Shown here piece by piece: positions 43,632 to 54,632 of a stretch of 64,000 nt of DNA. The number at the start of each line of letters is the position of its first letter. Position 1 is the stretch's first letter. A program made the translations under genes and the position numbers. The notes beneath the pieces are model-generated. The model searched no databases, was not told where the DNA came from, and worked only from the letters and a program-made list of their open reading frames with translations. Origin of the DNA: Datura wrightii (taxonomy: Eukaryota; Streptophyta; Magnoliopsida; Solanales; Solanaceae); assembly GCA_035772735.1 (NCBI GenBank), contig JASDFA010000016.1, forward strand, positions 138,210,501-138,274,500, read 5' to 3'.

Positions 43632-45763
43632 TGTAAGACCCCAAAAGTCACTAAGATCAGATCCTAGATGTAAAATAGAAAACTAGAAGAAAGTTGAATT
43701 TTCCCTCAGTACGACTCACACTAGAGTCGTGGTGTGAGACCATGAGTCATGGAAAGACTTGTGGTAGGTTGTCTCAAAGATATAACTAAGTTCCGACCAC
43801 AAGTCATGGACTCATGGTACGAGTCCTGAGTATACTCATACTGAGAAACCTAACAAGATCTTGCAGCCTTACATTTTTCTCCCAGGGACCACAAGTCCAA
43901 ACCACGACTCATAGGTGACTCAGATCATGAGTCATGGTATGTGAGTACGACTTCTAGGTACGAATCATGGTCCCCAAATACAGTGAATTGCCCAAGTCAA
44001 ACCCAACCACTATGAGTCAAGGTAAAACCCGTGGTACCAAACCCTGACCTGTCCTGATGGTCCATAGTATGACTTTCCATAAGTGTTCAAGTTTCCTAGT
44101 AACCACGAGCCTAATCCACGAGATGTGGATTGATAATACGACTCATGGTATGATCCATGGGAATTGAATTTCAGAATTTTAGAAAAGTTCTCCAAGGGCA
44201 TTTTTTTAACTTCCTATACTTTTAACTCTTAGACTATATCATTTTGGGTCTTCCTAGAGGGGAGTTAAAGGTTTTTAGTTGACTAATCTCCATTCTTTCA
44301 CATAACATCGAAATATTCAGAGAAACATTATGCTCTCAAGAAAAAAACTAGGGTTCTTCTCCAAACCCTTGGATTCTCAAGCCAATAAGCAAGAATTCAT
44401 TAGTCTGCTTATGTTGGATTATCAGTAAAGGATTCCTTTCACCCTTATGCATAACACTCAAGTCTCAGCCATGTTTTCAATTGTAATTACATAAACTAAT
44501 GATTTTAGGGCTAAAATCTATTTATACAAAAGCTATGAATTTTCAGTATATTATATTTTTCCTCATGATTCTCATATGAAAACTACAGATGTGCATTGCT
44601 TTATGAATTCAGAAAAATATCTTGTAGCCATACTTTTCAGAATTTATCATGATTTCCTCAATTTAAGCATATTTTTAGAATGCTTCATGATTATAATGTT
44701 ACGACTTCAGAGTTAGTATAGCTTGCATGACTAGTTCAATATTTTAGATATTTTAGTAAATAACATGATTTAAACTAGTCCATGCGAACTTTTCATACTT
44801 CAAATATAATTATGAGCACATTTGTATAGTTTTAGGAGTAGTACTTAGCACCGAGCGGATGCATATTTAGATAATCAAAGTCCCAAAACTACGTTGGCAC
44901 CGTAGGTTAAGGGGTCCTCACCAGTTGAGAGTGTCTCCCTTCGCTTGAATGGGCTCATTAGTGAATTCACGTCAGTCATGGTTCATACCCATGGCAAGAT
45001 ATGGATTCCCTCCAAACGAGGGGTATAGGTTGGACTCCATGGTGCTCACATGGCATTTGGTGGTTATGAGAATCTCCGATATATATGTATATATTTATTT
45101 AGTATTTTTACATGGCCCATGCTTTTAGTAAATGAATTAATTTTATGACTTACAGATATGTTTAGCTCTATATACATATTTTACTCTTGGGTCATTGTAC
45201 ATCATCTCATGTGCTCTTCAGATATTTTACTTATGCAGCATGATTTCAGTTTCCAGCATAGTTTTACCTAATTCATTCATGTTTTACATATCTTACATAC
45301 TCAGTACATTTGAAGTTCTGACCGTATAATTCTTCTCCTATAATATTTCATGATATATGCTCAGGTGCTCAAACTCAGCCCCGCGGTTAGACATGCTCCA
45401 GTACTTATTCAACCTTACTGTTGGTGAATCATCATCATCTAAGGACGATAGTTTGTTTATGTCTTTTCCATTTCAGTTTTTAGTATTTAGAGCTAGTTGA
45501 GGACCTGTCCTTTATCTCCTCAATTCTTAAAATCTTATCAGATACAGAAAAATAATTTAGCTGGGTCAATTTTTAAATTGTTTTTAGATTGAGTATTTAC
45601 TTTTATTTTCAGACTTATTAAGTTAAATGCTTATATACTAGTTTAGCTTCCAACCAGTTATTTTAGTATATGTTTGGTGTCATGCTAGTAATATGGATTA
45701 GCTTGGAGCCACTTGTGATTCTAAGTATCGTGTTGCTTTCAGGGTATAGACTCGGGTCATGAA
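43632..45763 (+). repeat. 5' LTR of element H
   Basis: It starts TGTAAGACCCC; the end is TCATGAA where TCATGACA is expected. Its U3 (about 43700-44170) is filled with variants of GACTCATGGTATGA, including the perfect palindrome CCATGAGTCATGG (about 43739-43751). CTATACTTTTAACTC near 44214 is the likely core promoter. Confidence 0.8.
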
Positions 45764-45768
45764 AAATT

Positions 45769-45780
45769 TGGTATTAGAGC
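45769..45780 (+). promoter_or_regulatory. Primer-binding site, degenerate (element H)
   Basis: TGGTATTAGAGC has one change from the TGGTATCAGAGC form in D, F and J. Confidence 0.75.
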
Positions 45781-45978
45781 ATCAGGTTTAAAACTATCCT
45801 AGGGTATCTGAAAGATGCATTAAGTAGAGTCTTTCTCATGGGTGTGAAGTGCGCCACACTTATGAGGAAGAGACTGCCAAACATTCTTAGGAGAGCTTCC
45901 TTATTTCATATTCGATATCGTGTGATAGAGTCCAACTCTCATTGCCCTTCTAACTCGTGCTATATGCGTTTACAAAAA

Positions 45979-48877
45979 ATGCCTCCCAGAAGAACTAATG
46001 AACAAAGAAATGAAAATCAACCAGCACCACCAACGCCTGTAGAGCTCATAAATGATGAGGTCTCTAATGCGGAATTTCGGGTTGCCTTTCAATTATTGGC
46101 ACAGACCATGATCACTTAGGTTAACCGACAGACAATCGCACTTGTGAACTTTAATAGAAATGCGGTAGCTACAAGGGTTCAAAACTTCAGTAGAATGAAC
46201 CTGCCTAAGTTCCACGATTTGAAGATGGATGAGGACCCACAGGATTTATTGATGAGGTCTAAAAAATCACTGAATAATAGGTATCACTAGGTATAAAAGT
46301 GCAGACTTTATGAGTTTTTGATGACCTTTCTGGACAGGTTCATTCTTCATGAGTTGAGGGAGGCAAAGGCTGAAGAGTTCATTAACTTAAATAAGAATTC
46401 TCTATTAGTTAAGGAGTACGCCCTTAAGTTTACTCAACTATCCAGGTATACTCTAGAGATGATTGCTAAGCCAAGGGACCGAATGAGTATGTTCATTTCA
46501 GGTGTCTCAGATTTGGAGGTCAAGGAGTGCAGGATGTTATGTTCACCGTAGATATGGATATTTCCCAACTTATGATCTATGCTTAGTAGATTGAGGAAGA
46601 TAAGTTGAAGGAGACAGAAAAGGAAAATAAGAGGGCCAGAACCGACAACTTTGAGTTTTCTTAGCAAAAGTTAGGTGGGGGAAATTTCTCACATTTCCAT
46701 TAGAGGTCATTAGCTCTAGCACCTTCATCAGATAATGTTCTATTTCCCAGATCCAAAGGGGATAAGAGGGTAGAGCACTAGGCTCTAGGTCTCAAGGGAA
46801 CATGTCCGAAGATTACACCTTCCCAGATTGCAAGAAGTGTGGAAGGAACCACTCCGGGGAGTGTTTACTTGGCAAGGAGGGTTGCTTTAGGTATGGTAAG
46901 ACCGATCATAGACTCTCAGATTGTCCATCAACCAGGTAGGGTGATGTCAGTGGTTGTACCCAAGCCACCTCTTCAGTAGCTCCAATAGCTCACCCATCTT
47001 AGCCAGCTATCTCTTCTAGTGCAGGTGCGGACTATGCCAGAATCACTTCTATGCCCTCTCATCACACCAAGATCAGGAGAACTCACCAGATGTAGTCACA
47101 GGTATGTTTGAGTCTTTCATATTGATGTTTATGTGCTGTTAGATCTAGGGTCAACATTATCCTTTGTGACCCTATATGTTGCAATTAATTTTGATGTTAG
47201 TCTTGAATGCCTCTCAGAACCCTTCTTAATCTCTAGTCCTATTGGGGAGTCAGTCATAGCAAGAAAAGTATACAGAAATTGCACAATTTTTAGTTTTCTA
47301 AAAAATCACCACAAATTTATTAGAGTTCCAATGTTGATATTATCCTTGGCATGGATTGGTTATATTCCTGTTATGCCTCAATTGAATGCAGAACCATAGT
47401 AGTAGAATTTTGGTTCCTAAGTGAACCCATCTTAGAATGGAAGGGTAGTTCCATAGTGACTATATGTTATTTTGTCTCTTACCTTGAGACTAGGAAGATG
47501 ATTTCCAAGGATTGCATATATCACTTAGTTCGGGTGAGGGATTCTAAGTCTGAAACCCAACTCCTTAGTTAATCCTAGTTGTTTGTGAATTCCCGGAAGT
47601 GTTCCTAAAGGATCTACCTAGAGTGCCTCCAAAGTGGGAGATCAACTTTGGGATAAGCCTCCTTCCATATGCACTGATATCTATTCTTCCCTATAGAATG
47701 ACTCCAACTAAGCTTAAGGAGTTGAAGGAATAGTTCAAGGACCTTCTAGATAAGGGTTTCATCAGGCCTAGTATTTCCCCATTGGGTGCTCCGGTCCTTT
47801 TTGTGCGAAAGGATGTGTATCAATTGCCATTAGTTGAATAAAGTCACAATCAAGAATAAGTATCCCATTCCTAGGATTAATTATTTGTTCGATCAGCTTT
47901 AGGATGCTAGTTGCTTCTCCAAAATAGACCTCAGATCCGGATACCATTAGCTTAGAGCCAAAGAGTGTGGCATTCTGAAAATGGCCTTTAGAACTCGCTA
48001 TGGTCAATAAGAGTTTGTAGTTATGTCTTTTATACAAACAAATGCTCCTGCAGCTTTTATGGATTTAATGAACAGGGTATTCAAATAGTACTTGGATACA
48101 TTTTTCATTGTCTTCATAGATGACATCCTTATCTACTCTCGAAGTAAGGAAGAGCATGCTGGTCATTTGAGATTTGTGCTGCAAACTCTTAATGACCGTT
48201 AGTAATTTGCAAAGTTCAGCAAGTGTGAGTTTTGGCTAAAATTAGTTGCATTTCTTATATATGTGGTGTCTAGTGAGGGTGTTTAGGTAGAATCTCAAAA
48301 TATAGAAGTGATGAAGAACTGGCCTAGAACCATCACTCCCTCCGACATTAGGAGCTTTTTGGGTTTAGCTGGTTATCACAGAAGGTTTATAAAAGGGATT
48401 TTGTCTATTGCTTCTCCTTTAACCCGGTTAACTCAGAAGGAGGTCAAGTTTTAGTAGTCTAACACTTATGAAAGGAGCTTTTAGGAGTTAATGACTCGGC
48501 TCACTTCTGCTCTAATTTTTACCCTACCCAAAGGGTACAAATGGCTTTGTAATCTATTGTGATGACTGTAGAGTTGGCCTTGGGTGTGTATTGATGCAAC
48601 ACGATAAGGTCATCACCTATGCTTCTAGACAACTTAAAGTTCATGAAAAGGATTACCCGACTCACGACCTTGAGTTAGCGGCGATATTTTTTGCCTTAAA
48701 GACTTGGAGACATTATTTGTATAGTGTCCATATTGATGTGTTCACTGACCATAAAAGCCTTCAGTATGTATTTAGTCAGAAGGACCTGAATCTTTGACAG
48801 AGAAGATGAAGTGAACTTCTCAAGGATTATGACACGAGTGTTCTTTATCACCTGGGTAAAGCCAATGTTGTGGCTTC
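45979..48877 (+). pseudogene. Gag-pol remnant (element H)
   Basis: Gag starts MPPRRTNEQRNENQP (45979), with EVSNAEFRVAFQLLAQ, MNLPKFHDLKMDEDPQD, FLDRFILHELREAKAEEF and EYALKFTQLSRY. Double zinc knuckles lie near 46835-46925 (CKKCGRNHSGEC intact; the second, CFRYGKTDHRLSDC, has lost a cysteine). Protease: DLGSTLSFVT near 47140. RT: LLPYALISILPYRMTP, GFIRPSISPLGAPVLF, a frameshift near 47810, DLRSGYH and FIVFIDDILIYSR (48105-48140, aspartates kept). RNase H (48590-48877): YASRQLKVHEKDYPTHDLELAA, FTDHKSLQYVF. Many stops. It is the oldest-looking chromovirus copy here. Confidence 0.85.
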
Positions 48878-49220
48878 TCCCATAAATGAGAATGGGAAAA
48901 GCCTTAGTTGAATCGACTCTTGTCCAAGATTAGTGATATTGAAGGGCTAACATATTTCAAGGAAATTTTGAAGGTGTCTATTAGTGTCTCGCTTGGTTGG
49001 CCTCCAAATAGCCCTTTCATTTATAGAAACTGTAACATCATGCTGGTCACATGAAACACCACATTCCCTACCGTAGGTGGTAGACAAATGGCACTCGCTA
49101 CATCAGGAAACATTGACTCATCCTCATCTTGGTCCATGTGGCTATCTACCGAATCCCTTTGTGAGTCTTGGCTCATTAGATCCAACCTAAACAAGCAGTG
49201 AAAAACAACAACAAATGTAA
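48878..49220 (-). pseudogene. Gag N-terminal part (element I)
   Basis: On the minus strand: MSQDSQRDSVDSHMDQDEDE, then CLPPTVGNVVFHVTSMMLQFL, a stop, MKGLFGGQPSE, and after decay SPFNI, QESIQLRLFPFSFMGEA up to the junction with H. This is the N-terminal half of a Tat/Athila-type Gag of a different subfamily from G. It is truncated at 48878, the same point where H ends, so one rearrangement removed the 3' parts of both. Confidence 0.7.
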
Positions 49221-49280
49221 ATTTACACAAGATGCTTTAAAATTTCAAATTAACAACAACTCTAGGCTATCAATGCTTAT

Positions 49281-49297
49281 TCCCCGGAACGACACCA
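49281..49297 (-). promoter_or_regulatory. Primer-binding site (element I)
   Basis: On the minus strand it reads TGGTGTCGTTCCGGGGA, a decayed TGGCGCCGTTGCCGGGGA, a few bases inside the LTR end. Confidence 0.7.
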
Positions 49298-49301
49298 AAA
49301 T

Positions 49302-52300
49302 TGATAACGTCCAAATTCACTTCTCACTAGGAGAGAGTGTACACAATCGTTCGCAATATAATTTACCAAACTTTGTGAGTCAGGGTTGAATTAAAAGATG
49401 TAACACCCCAAAAGTCTCTAAGATCATACCCATGAATTGAAACGGAGAAAGCAGGAAAATCTGCACCAGGGTCAAGGACAACTCAAGGAGCAAGTCATTT
49501 TTTGAAATAATGATTCATTGTGTGATTCGTCGTAAGCATCCAGTCAAGGCCTCCCAGAAACAATGAGTCTAGAAACAACTTTTTAGTTTATTCAGTAGGT
49601 CATTGTAAGGAGTCGTTAAGTGGAGTTCAGAAAAAGGGGTCAAAGTTGGTTTAGGGAGAACGGATGGATACCACGACTCATTGGGGCTAGTAGCTATCCG
49701 TGGTATGGATCTATTTTCTGGAGTTAGAAATCAAGAAGGTGAGGCAGTGGTGACGACAAGGGGAGTGACGAGTCATTATTTCATATAATGACTCATCCTG
49801 TCTAGTCATTGGTCAGGAACTCAGAAGAGTACCAGAAGTACTCCAGGAAGGGATGGATCCAACGAGTTTTCAAGTCCTACAATGACTTGTTGGATGGGTC
49901 TTATAGCTGGCAATCAAGAATTTTATGCATTTTTTCATGGGTAGTTTTGTAAATTCCTTATCTCCTAACTCCCTAATGACGTCGCGTTGGGCTCCTTAAT
50001 GAGTGTTTTCAGAGGGTTTAACCTATCCTAAGTCATTATACTCTCATAGCTTCATCCTCTTCCAACATCAAGCTAGGATTCCTCATCAATTTCACTCTCA
50101 ATCCTCTTGGGCTTTCAAGACCAGCTTAGAAATCAATTTACCCAGGTACGTAGGGCCGCCACCCTCATTTCCAATTTCTTCTCTAATTTATGAATTCAAG
50201 TCTCAAATTAAGTGTATTGAAATTCTAAGTTTTTAACCCAGTTCTATATAAATTTTCATGCTATGTCTATGGGTCCAATTCCCTCATGTTTCTATTAATG
50301 ATTTAAGACTAATGAGTAGATTTTACACTCAATTTGATTATCAATTCATGTTTTCAAGTTTCATGAAAATTTTGCCGAACTATACATGATTTATGAAATT
50401 AAGCTTATGAATCTATGATTTCAAGTATGATGAAGTGAATTATGTTTTATGATTATAATGTATGATTTCCATAAGAACCCTTCATGAATTTATGGATTTT
50501 AGCGTATTATGATTTTCTCAAGTATGCACGAATTTTATAAGCCTCAAGTTTATTATCATGGCCGACTCACGGGCCTATTTTATGGCTAGTTCGCATATCT
50601 CAAGCATGTTATGAATATCATGATTTCAACTAGCCCATGTACTTTAAGTATGTTTCATCATTATGATATGAGAAAATATATACGTTTTAAAAGTAGTACT
50701 TAACACCGAGTAGGCCAGGGTTCAAGCATACCCTGGCCTCAGAACTACGTGCCAACATAGCCATAACAGGGTCCTCCACGAGAGTATCTCCCATGCCCGT
50801 ATGGGCAACCCATAAGTGATATCACACCTTTTTCATGGTTCTATCCTTGGCAAGGTACGAACACCTTTCCGACTAGGATTTACAGGTCGAGCTCCATGTA
50901 TGCTCACGTTGGGTATGTCAGTTATAAGAATCTCCCCCTGTTCCTCATATTTTAGTTGCTCATATTCATGACTTATGATATTATATTTTTATAACATACT
51001 TGACCCATTGATCTGTTTATGAGATTTCACTTATGATTACAAGCATAACAAGTTATATGATTTCCATTTTCTAAACCTTGGGTCATTATGTTCAGATTAT
51101 GATGAATAGTTATAAATATGTATACTTCGGATTTATGGCATTTAACATGTTGTCCTTACTCTCATGATCTATCTTGGTTTATATTCATGATTTTAGACTA
51201 TCGTTTTACTAGCATGTTTTATTTACCTTGTAAACTCAGTACATTCAAAGTACTGACCGCATACTCTATGCTATATCATCTCATGATATAGGTTCGGGTG
51301 ATCCTTTCCAGTCTCGTCACTAGTTCACACTCGCTCAGTTCAGCTCCATTTCGCTTTAGGTGAGTCTTATCATCCGAGGAAGACTATCAATTTATTCTTA
51401 TTATGTTTTGTTTAGTTTCAGACTTGGGGTTAGCTGGGGGCTTGTCCCAACATCTTATCAGATAATAGAGGCTTTTAGACATAGACTTAACATGTTCATC
51501 TTTGTAACCCAATGTTGTGATACTATCGCTTTTGTTTACGCTTTATGATATTTAGACTTCCTCTTATCCATGCTTATGTTATATTTCCACTTGATTATGC
51601 TCTTAAGTTATGCTATATATGTACCATGGGGTTAGCTTGGAACTATTTGTGGTGCTAGGTCCCGTGTCTCGGCCTAGGGTCCCAGCTTGGGTCATGACAA
51701 CAGGGAATAGGGTTAGAACAGTACTAAAGTTGTATGATAACCTAAAATAGTTAGCATCATTATATCACAATACATAAAATAAATGTTGGAGAAAAAATAC
51801 GAACACTATATGATTCTACTCAATATCAAAATGAAGTAATGCAAGTTTAAGCAAAAATGAGAGCAAGTACGACTCATACGAGAGATGTGCTATTGATAGG
51901 GCATCAATAGGATTGGGGTACATACGAGAGACATGATATTGATAAGGCATTGATAGGATTGGGGTAAACCAACAAGTCTCAAGAATCAACTACCAACATG
52001 AATAGCCATGGACAAGTCTATACTCGATGTCTTTCGACCACTTGTACATATTCTACTTTGGTTCTTTCAAACCCCAAGCTCAATTCACACATTACCCATA
52101 TTGCATTGGGGAAGAATTAAGCTATTTCTAGTATTAATCCTTAAAATGGAATTATGAAAATGGGTTTCACTATTTCTAGCCCAACCCCATAATTGCAAAA
52201 CTCAAATCCCCACTATTGCTTTCTCACCCTTATCCTACTTTCCTTTTTCAAGCAAAAGCAAGATAAGTAAATACAATCTATGTTTGCAACCATAACTATT

Positions 52301-53109
52301 TGAATTAAAACTTAGACAAAGCATTAGATTCATGCATAATAAGTGATTCTAAGACTAAATTAGTAACACCCATATCAAATCTAAACCCACATCAAGGACA
52401 TACCTCTAGTAATAAAATTAGCTACTCATGAATGTAAATAAGAGAACTAAATCAATAAGAGATTCATTCACATTCATATTGAATAGTAAATTTGAGCTTC
52501 AATTGTATACTTTAATGAAGAATTCTTACCCTACAAAATTGAAGAAGAAGAAGAAGAAGATGACTATTTCTTACTTCTTTCCATCTTTCTATCTCTACAA
52601 TATTGCTTAAGGTATGGAATCTTCTATTCTCTGCCAAAAAGTGTACAAATTAGGAAAAGTCTGCTCGTCTTTTCTCTCGCATGAATTCCCATTTTTCCTT
52701 GAGAAGTATCCAAAATGTCCTTGTGCCAGAGCTAGACCACTCTACCCTTTTCAGCACAGCCTCACTTGCTCGCTACCTGCATTTCATAGGTGCCCATCCG
52801 TGAGGCGCAGTTCACTCACAGCTTTGGGTTAGAGGGACCTGGATATGTCCTTCAATGCAGGTTCTCTTTAGCATTAGCCCAGTGCATTCCTGCTTTTTGG
52901 CCTTTGTTTCACATGTCCAAATCCTGGGAAATACAGGTCTTCTGCTTCCAACATTTGCTTTTTTTTGGTTCAATTCCGTTGCTTTCTTTGTTTGAGCCTA
53001 ATACCTACAAAATTAAAGATAAAGGCATGAAACCTTCCTAGATGAGTTGAAAATATAGCCAAAGCTCATGCTTAAGAGCCTACTGAGTTGGTAAATTACC
53101 CACTCATCA
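49302..53109 (-). repeat. 5' LTR of element I, split by the lone LTR S
   Basis: On the minus strand it starts TGATGAGTGGGTAATTTACC (53109) and ends GGACGTTATCA (49302), next to the primer site. Without S it is about 1.5 kb. A GAA triplet run lies at 52541-52560. Apart from S the sequence is AT-rich and non-coding. Confidence 0.72.
49399..51699 (+). repeat. Lone H-family LTR (S)
   Basis: It begins TGTAACACCCC and ends GGGTCATGACA, 2301 bases, homologous to the LTRs of H and J (for instance the CTCAGTACATTCAAAGTACTGACCGCATAC stretch near 51236). No primer site, interior or second LTR adjoins it. The flanks AAAGA and ACAGG do not match. A clear palindrome lies in U3: arms GAGTCATTAT and ATAATGACTC, five bases apart, near 49772-49796. 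Confidence 0.82.
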
Positions 53110-53533
53110 CTTGTTGATGTATTGTGTTTGGTCTATTTATGTGGAAGATGACCTGATATGCCCCATCCAATGATTGTTAATTGTAAAAAATAAGAAACAT
53201 GTTAAAATTTATGTTATCCCTAGTTGATAATGGAGATGACATACCGCCTTTTTCAAAGATGGACTATACATTGCTCAATTTCTTGAACTAGAAAGACTTG
53301 TAGGTCTGAGTCAAAGGATGACTGAAGAGATGGACAGTCTTTTCAAAAGATGATCCACGCTCTATTCTATCATTTAAAGAAGAACTTCTAGTTTGCTGAG
53401 TTCAAGAGATGGTGCAAGATGCAGTCCATCTCTTCAAGATACGGACCATCTTCCTCCCCATTTCTTGCACTAAAATTTTTATTTCCATGTTATCCAATAC
53501 CATGTACTTACCTGTTGTTGCATGATCAAGGTA
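53110..53533 (+). other. Leader with AAAGATGG-type modules before an env-position ORF
   Basis: Sequences such as GATGGACAGTCTTTTCAAAAGATG (53330-53353 region) and GTCCATCTCTTCAAGATACGG (near 53433) resemble the G LTR modules at 31893-32090. A CAAG acceptor-like site ends at 53530, just before an ATG. It has the same design as the A and B leaders. Confidence 0.45.
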
Positions 53534-54600
53534 ATGGCGCACCTAAACGAGAAGCACCAAGCGCTGGCAAGGATAGTAATCCAAAAAGGTCTTGACTCAA
53601 GGACGAAGATGGAGATGAGTATCATCCTCTGATACCAAGAGGACCACCGCACTAGCACCAATATTATCACCCACTCACTCTACATAAGTGGCATTAGCAA
53701 AGACACCGTCTCTGGGATCTTCATCCTAGTTCGATGAAGAGTAGGCACATGCTCAGTTAGGTGGACCACAAATTGAGATCTCATCTAGGGAGTCCATAGG
53801 AGAGGACTCCACTATCCAGACACCTTCTCCTTGAGTTGATCTAGCTGAGTAGAGGTGAAAGAAAGGGGAAAATATATTGAGGAGGAGATGGATAGTGTAA
53901 GGTGCTCAAGAGAGGTATTTGGAGGGATGGGCGTAACTGGAACTTTCTCTTTCATACCCCTGGATAGTACATCCAGACCTTGGTTAAAGAGTTTTATGCA
54001 TTCTACAGGGAGATCATTCAATGGACTAACCCAAGATTATGATCTCAGGCTAATCCCCTTATGTCAATGGTCAGTAGAGGAGTATCAGTTGCTATCAGCC
54101 TCGAGGCGATCAACCAATACTACCTAGACAAGCGTTATGAGATATACAGCTGAGTATGATGAGTTGGTCACTCAGGGAGGATGAGCTAGATAATGGGTAG
54201 CTGGAGATATAGCTAGGGTCACACCTACTTGGGCCGCTCTTAAGATGGCTAAGATCTCCAAGAAGACTTGCGACTCTAGGAAAAATTTTGGTAGAACATT
54301 GGGTGCAGTAGGATATGCATGACTAAGAGTGATAATAGACTTCCTCTTGGACATGCTTTGGTCATGACTACTATTGTGTCAAAGAAGACAATTGATATTG
54401 TTTAGATGCTTCACATGGAGCTCAAGGAGAAAGCTGTACAGGCGGCCACCTCTCTACCTTTCCTATGCCTGGTGATAGCATTGTGCTAGAGAGTAGGAGT
54501 CCCGATCCTTCCTAGAAAGAACATTTTCATAGATGCTCATCTATTGACTAACATCACCAAGATAAAAAGATGATACTTTGATTACATTTACCAGCTTCCC
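53534..54600 (+). pseudogene. Env-position ORF remnant, plant transposon protein-like (possibly of G)
   Basis: It starts MAHLNEKHQALARIVIQKGLDS. In shifting frames it gives LVKEFYAFYREIIQWTNPRL, VSRGVSVAISLEAINQYYLDKRYEIYS, then TPTWAALKMAKISKK and finally KEKAVQAATSLPFLCLVIALC and VGVPILPRKNIFIDA. The KEFYA block and the order of blocks correspond to the REFYAN region of the A and B env-position ORFs, and the late TSLPFLCLVIALC block is characteristic of this family in my recollection. Many stops. It is on the plus strand, so it may be the 3' part of G, separated by later insertions; that link is inference. Confidence 0.5.
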
Positions 54601-54632
54601 TAGCTCAGCATTGTTGATTTAGCCCATAACGG

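Larger units (their letters stand above)
43632..48877 (+). mobile_element. Element H: decayed chromovirus, 3' truncated
   Basis: It has a 5' LTR, a degenerate TGGTATTAGAGC primer site, and gag, PR, RT and part of RNase H. The element stops abruptly inside RNase H (GKANVVA, about 48871-48877), where minus-strand sequence of I begins. Integrase and a 3' LTR are missing. The 5' flank TGTAT (43627-43631) has no partner. Confidence 0.85.
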
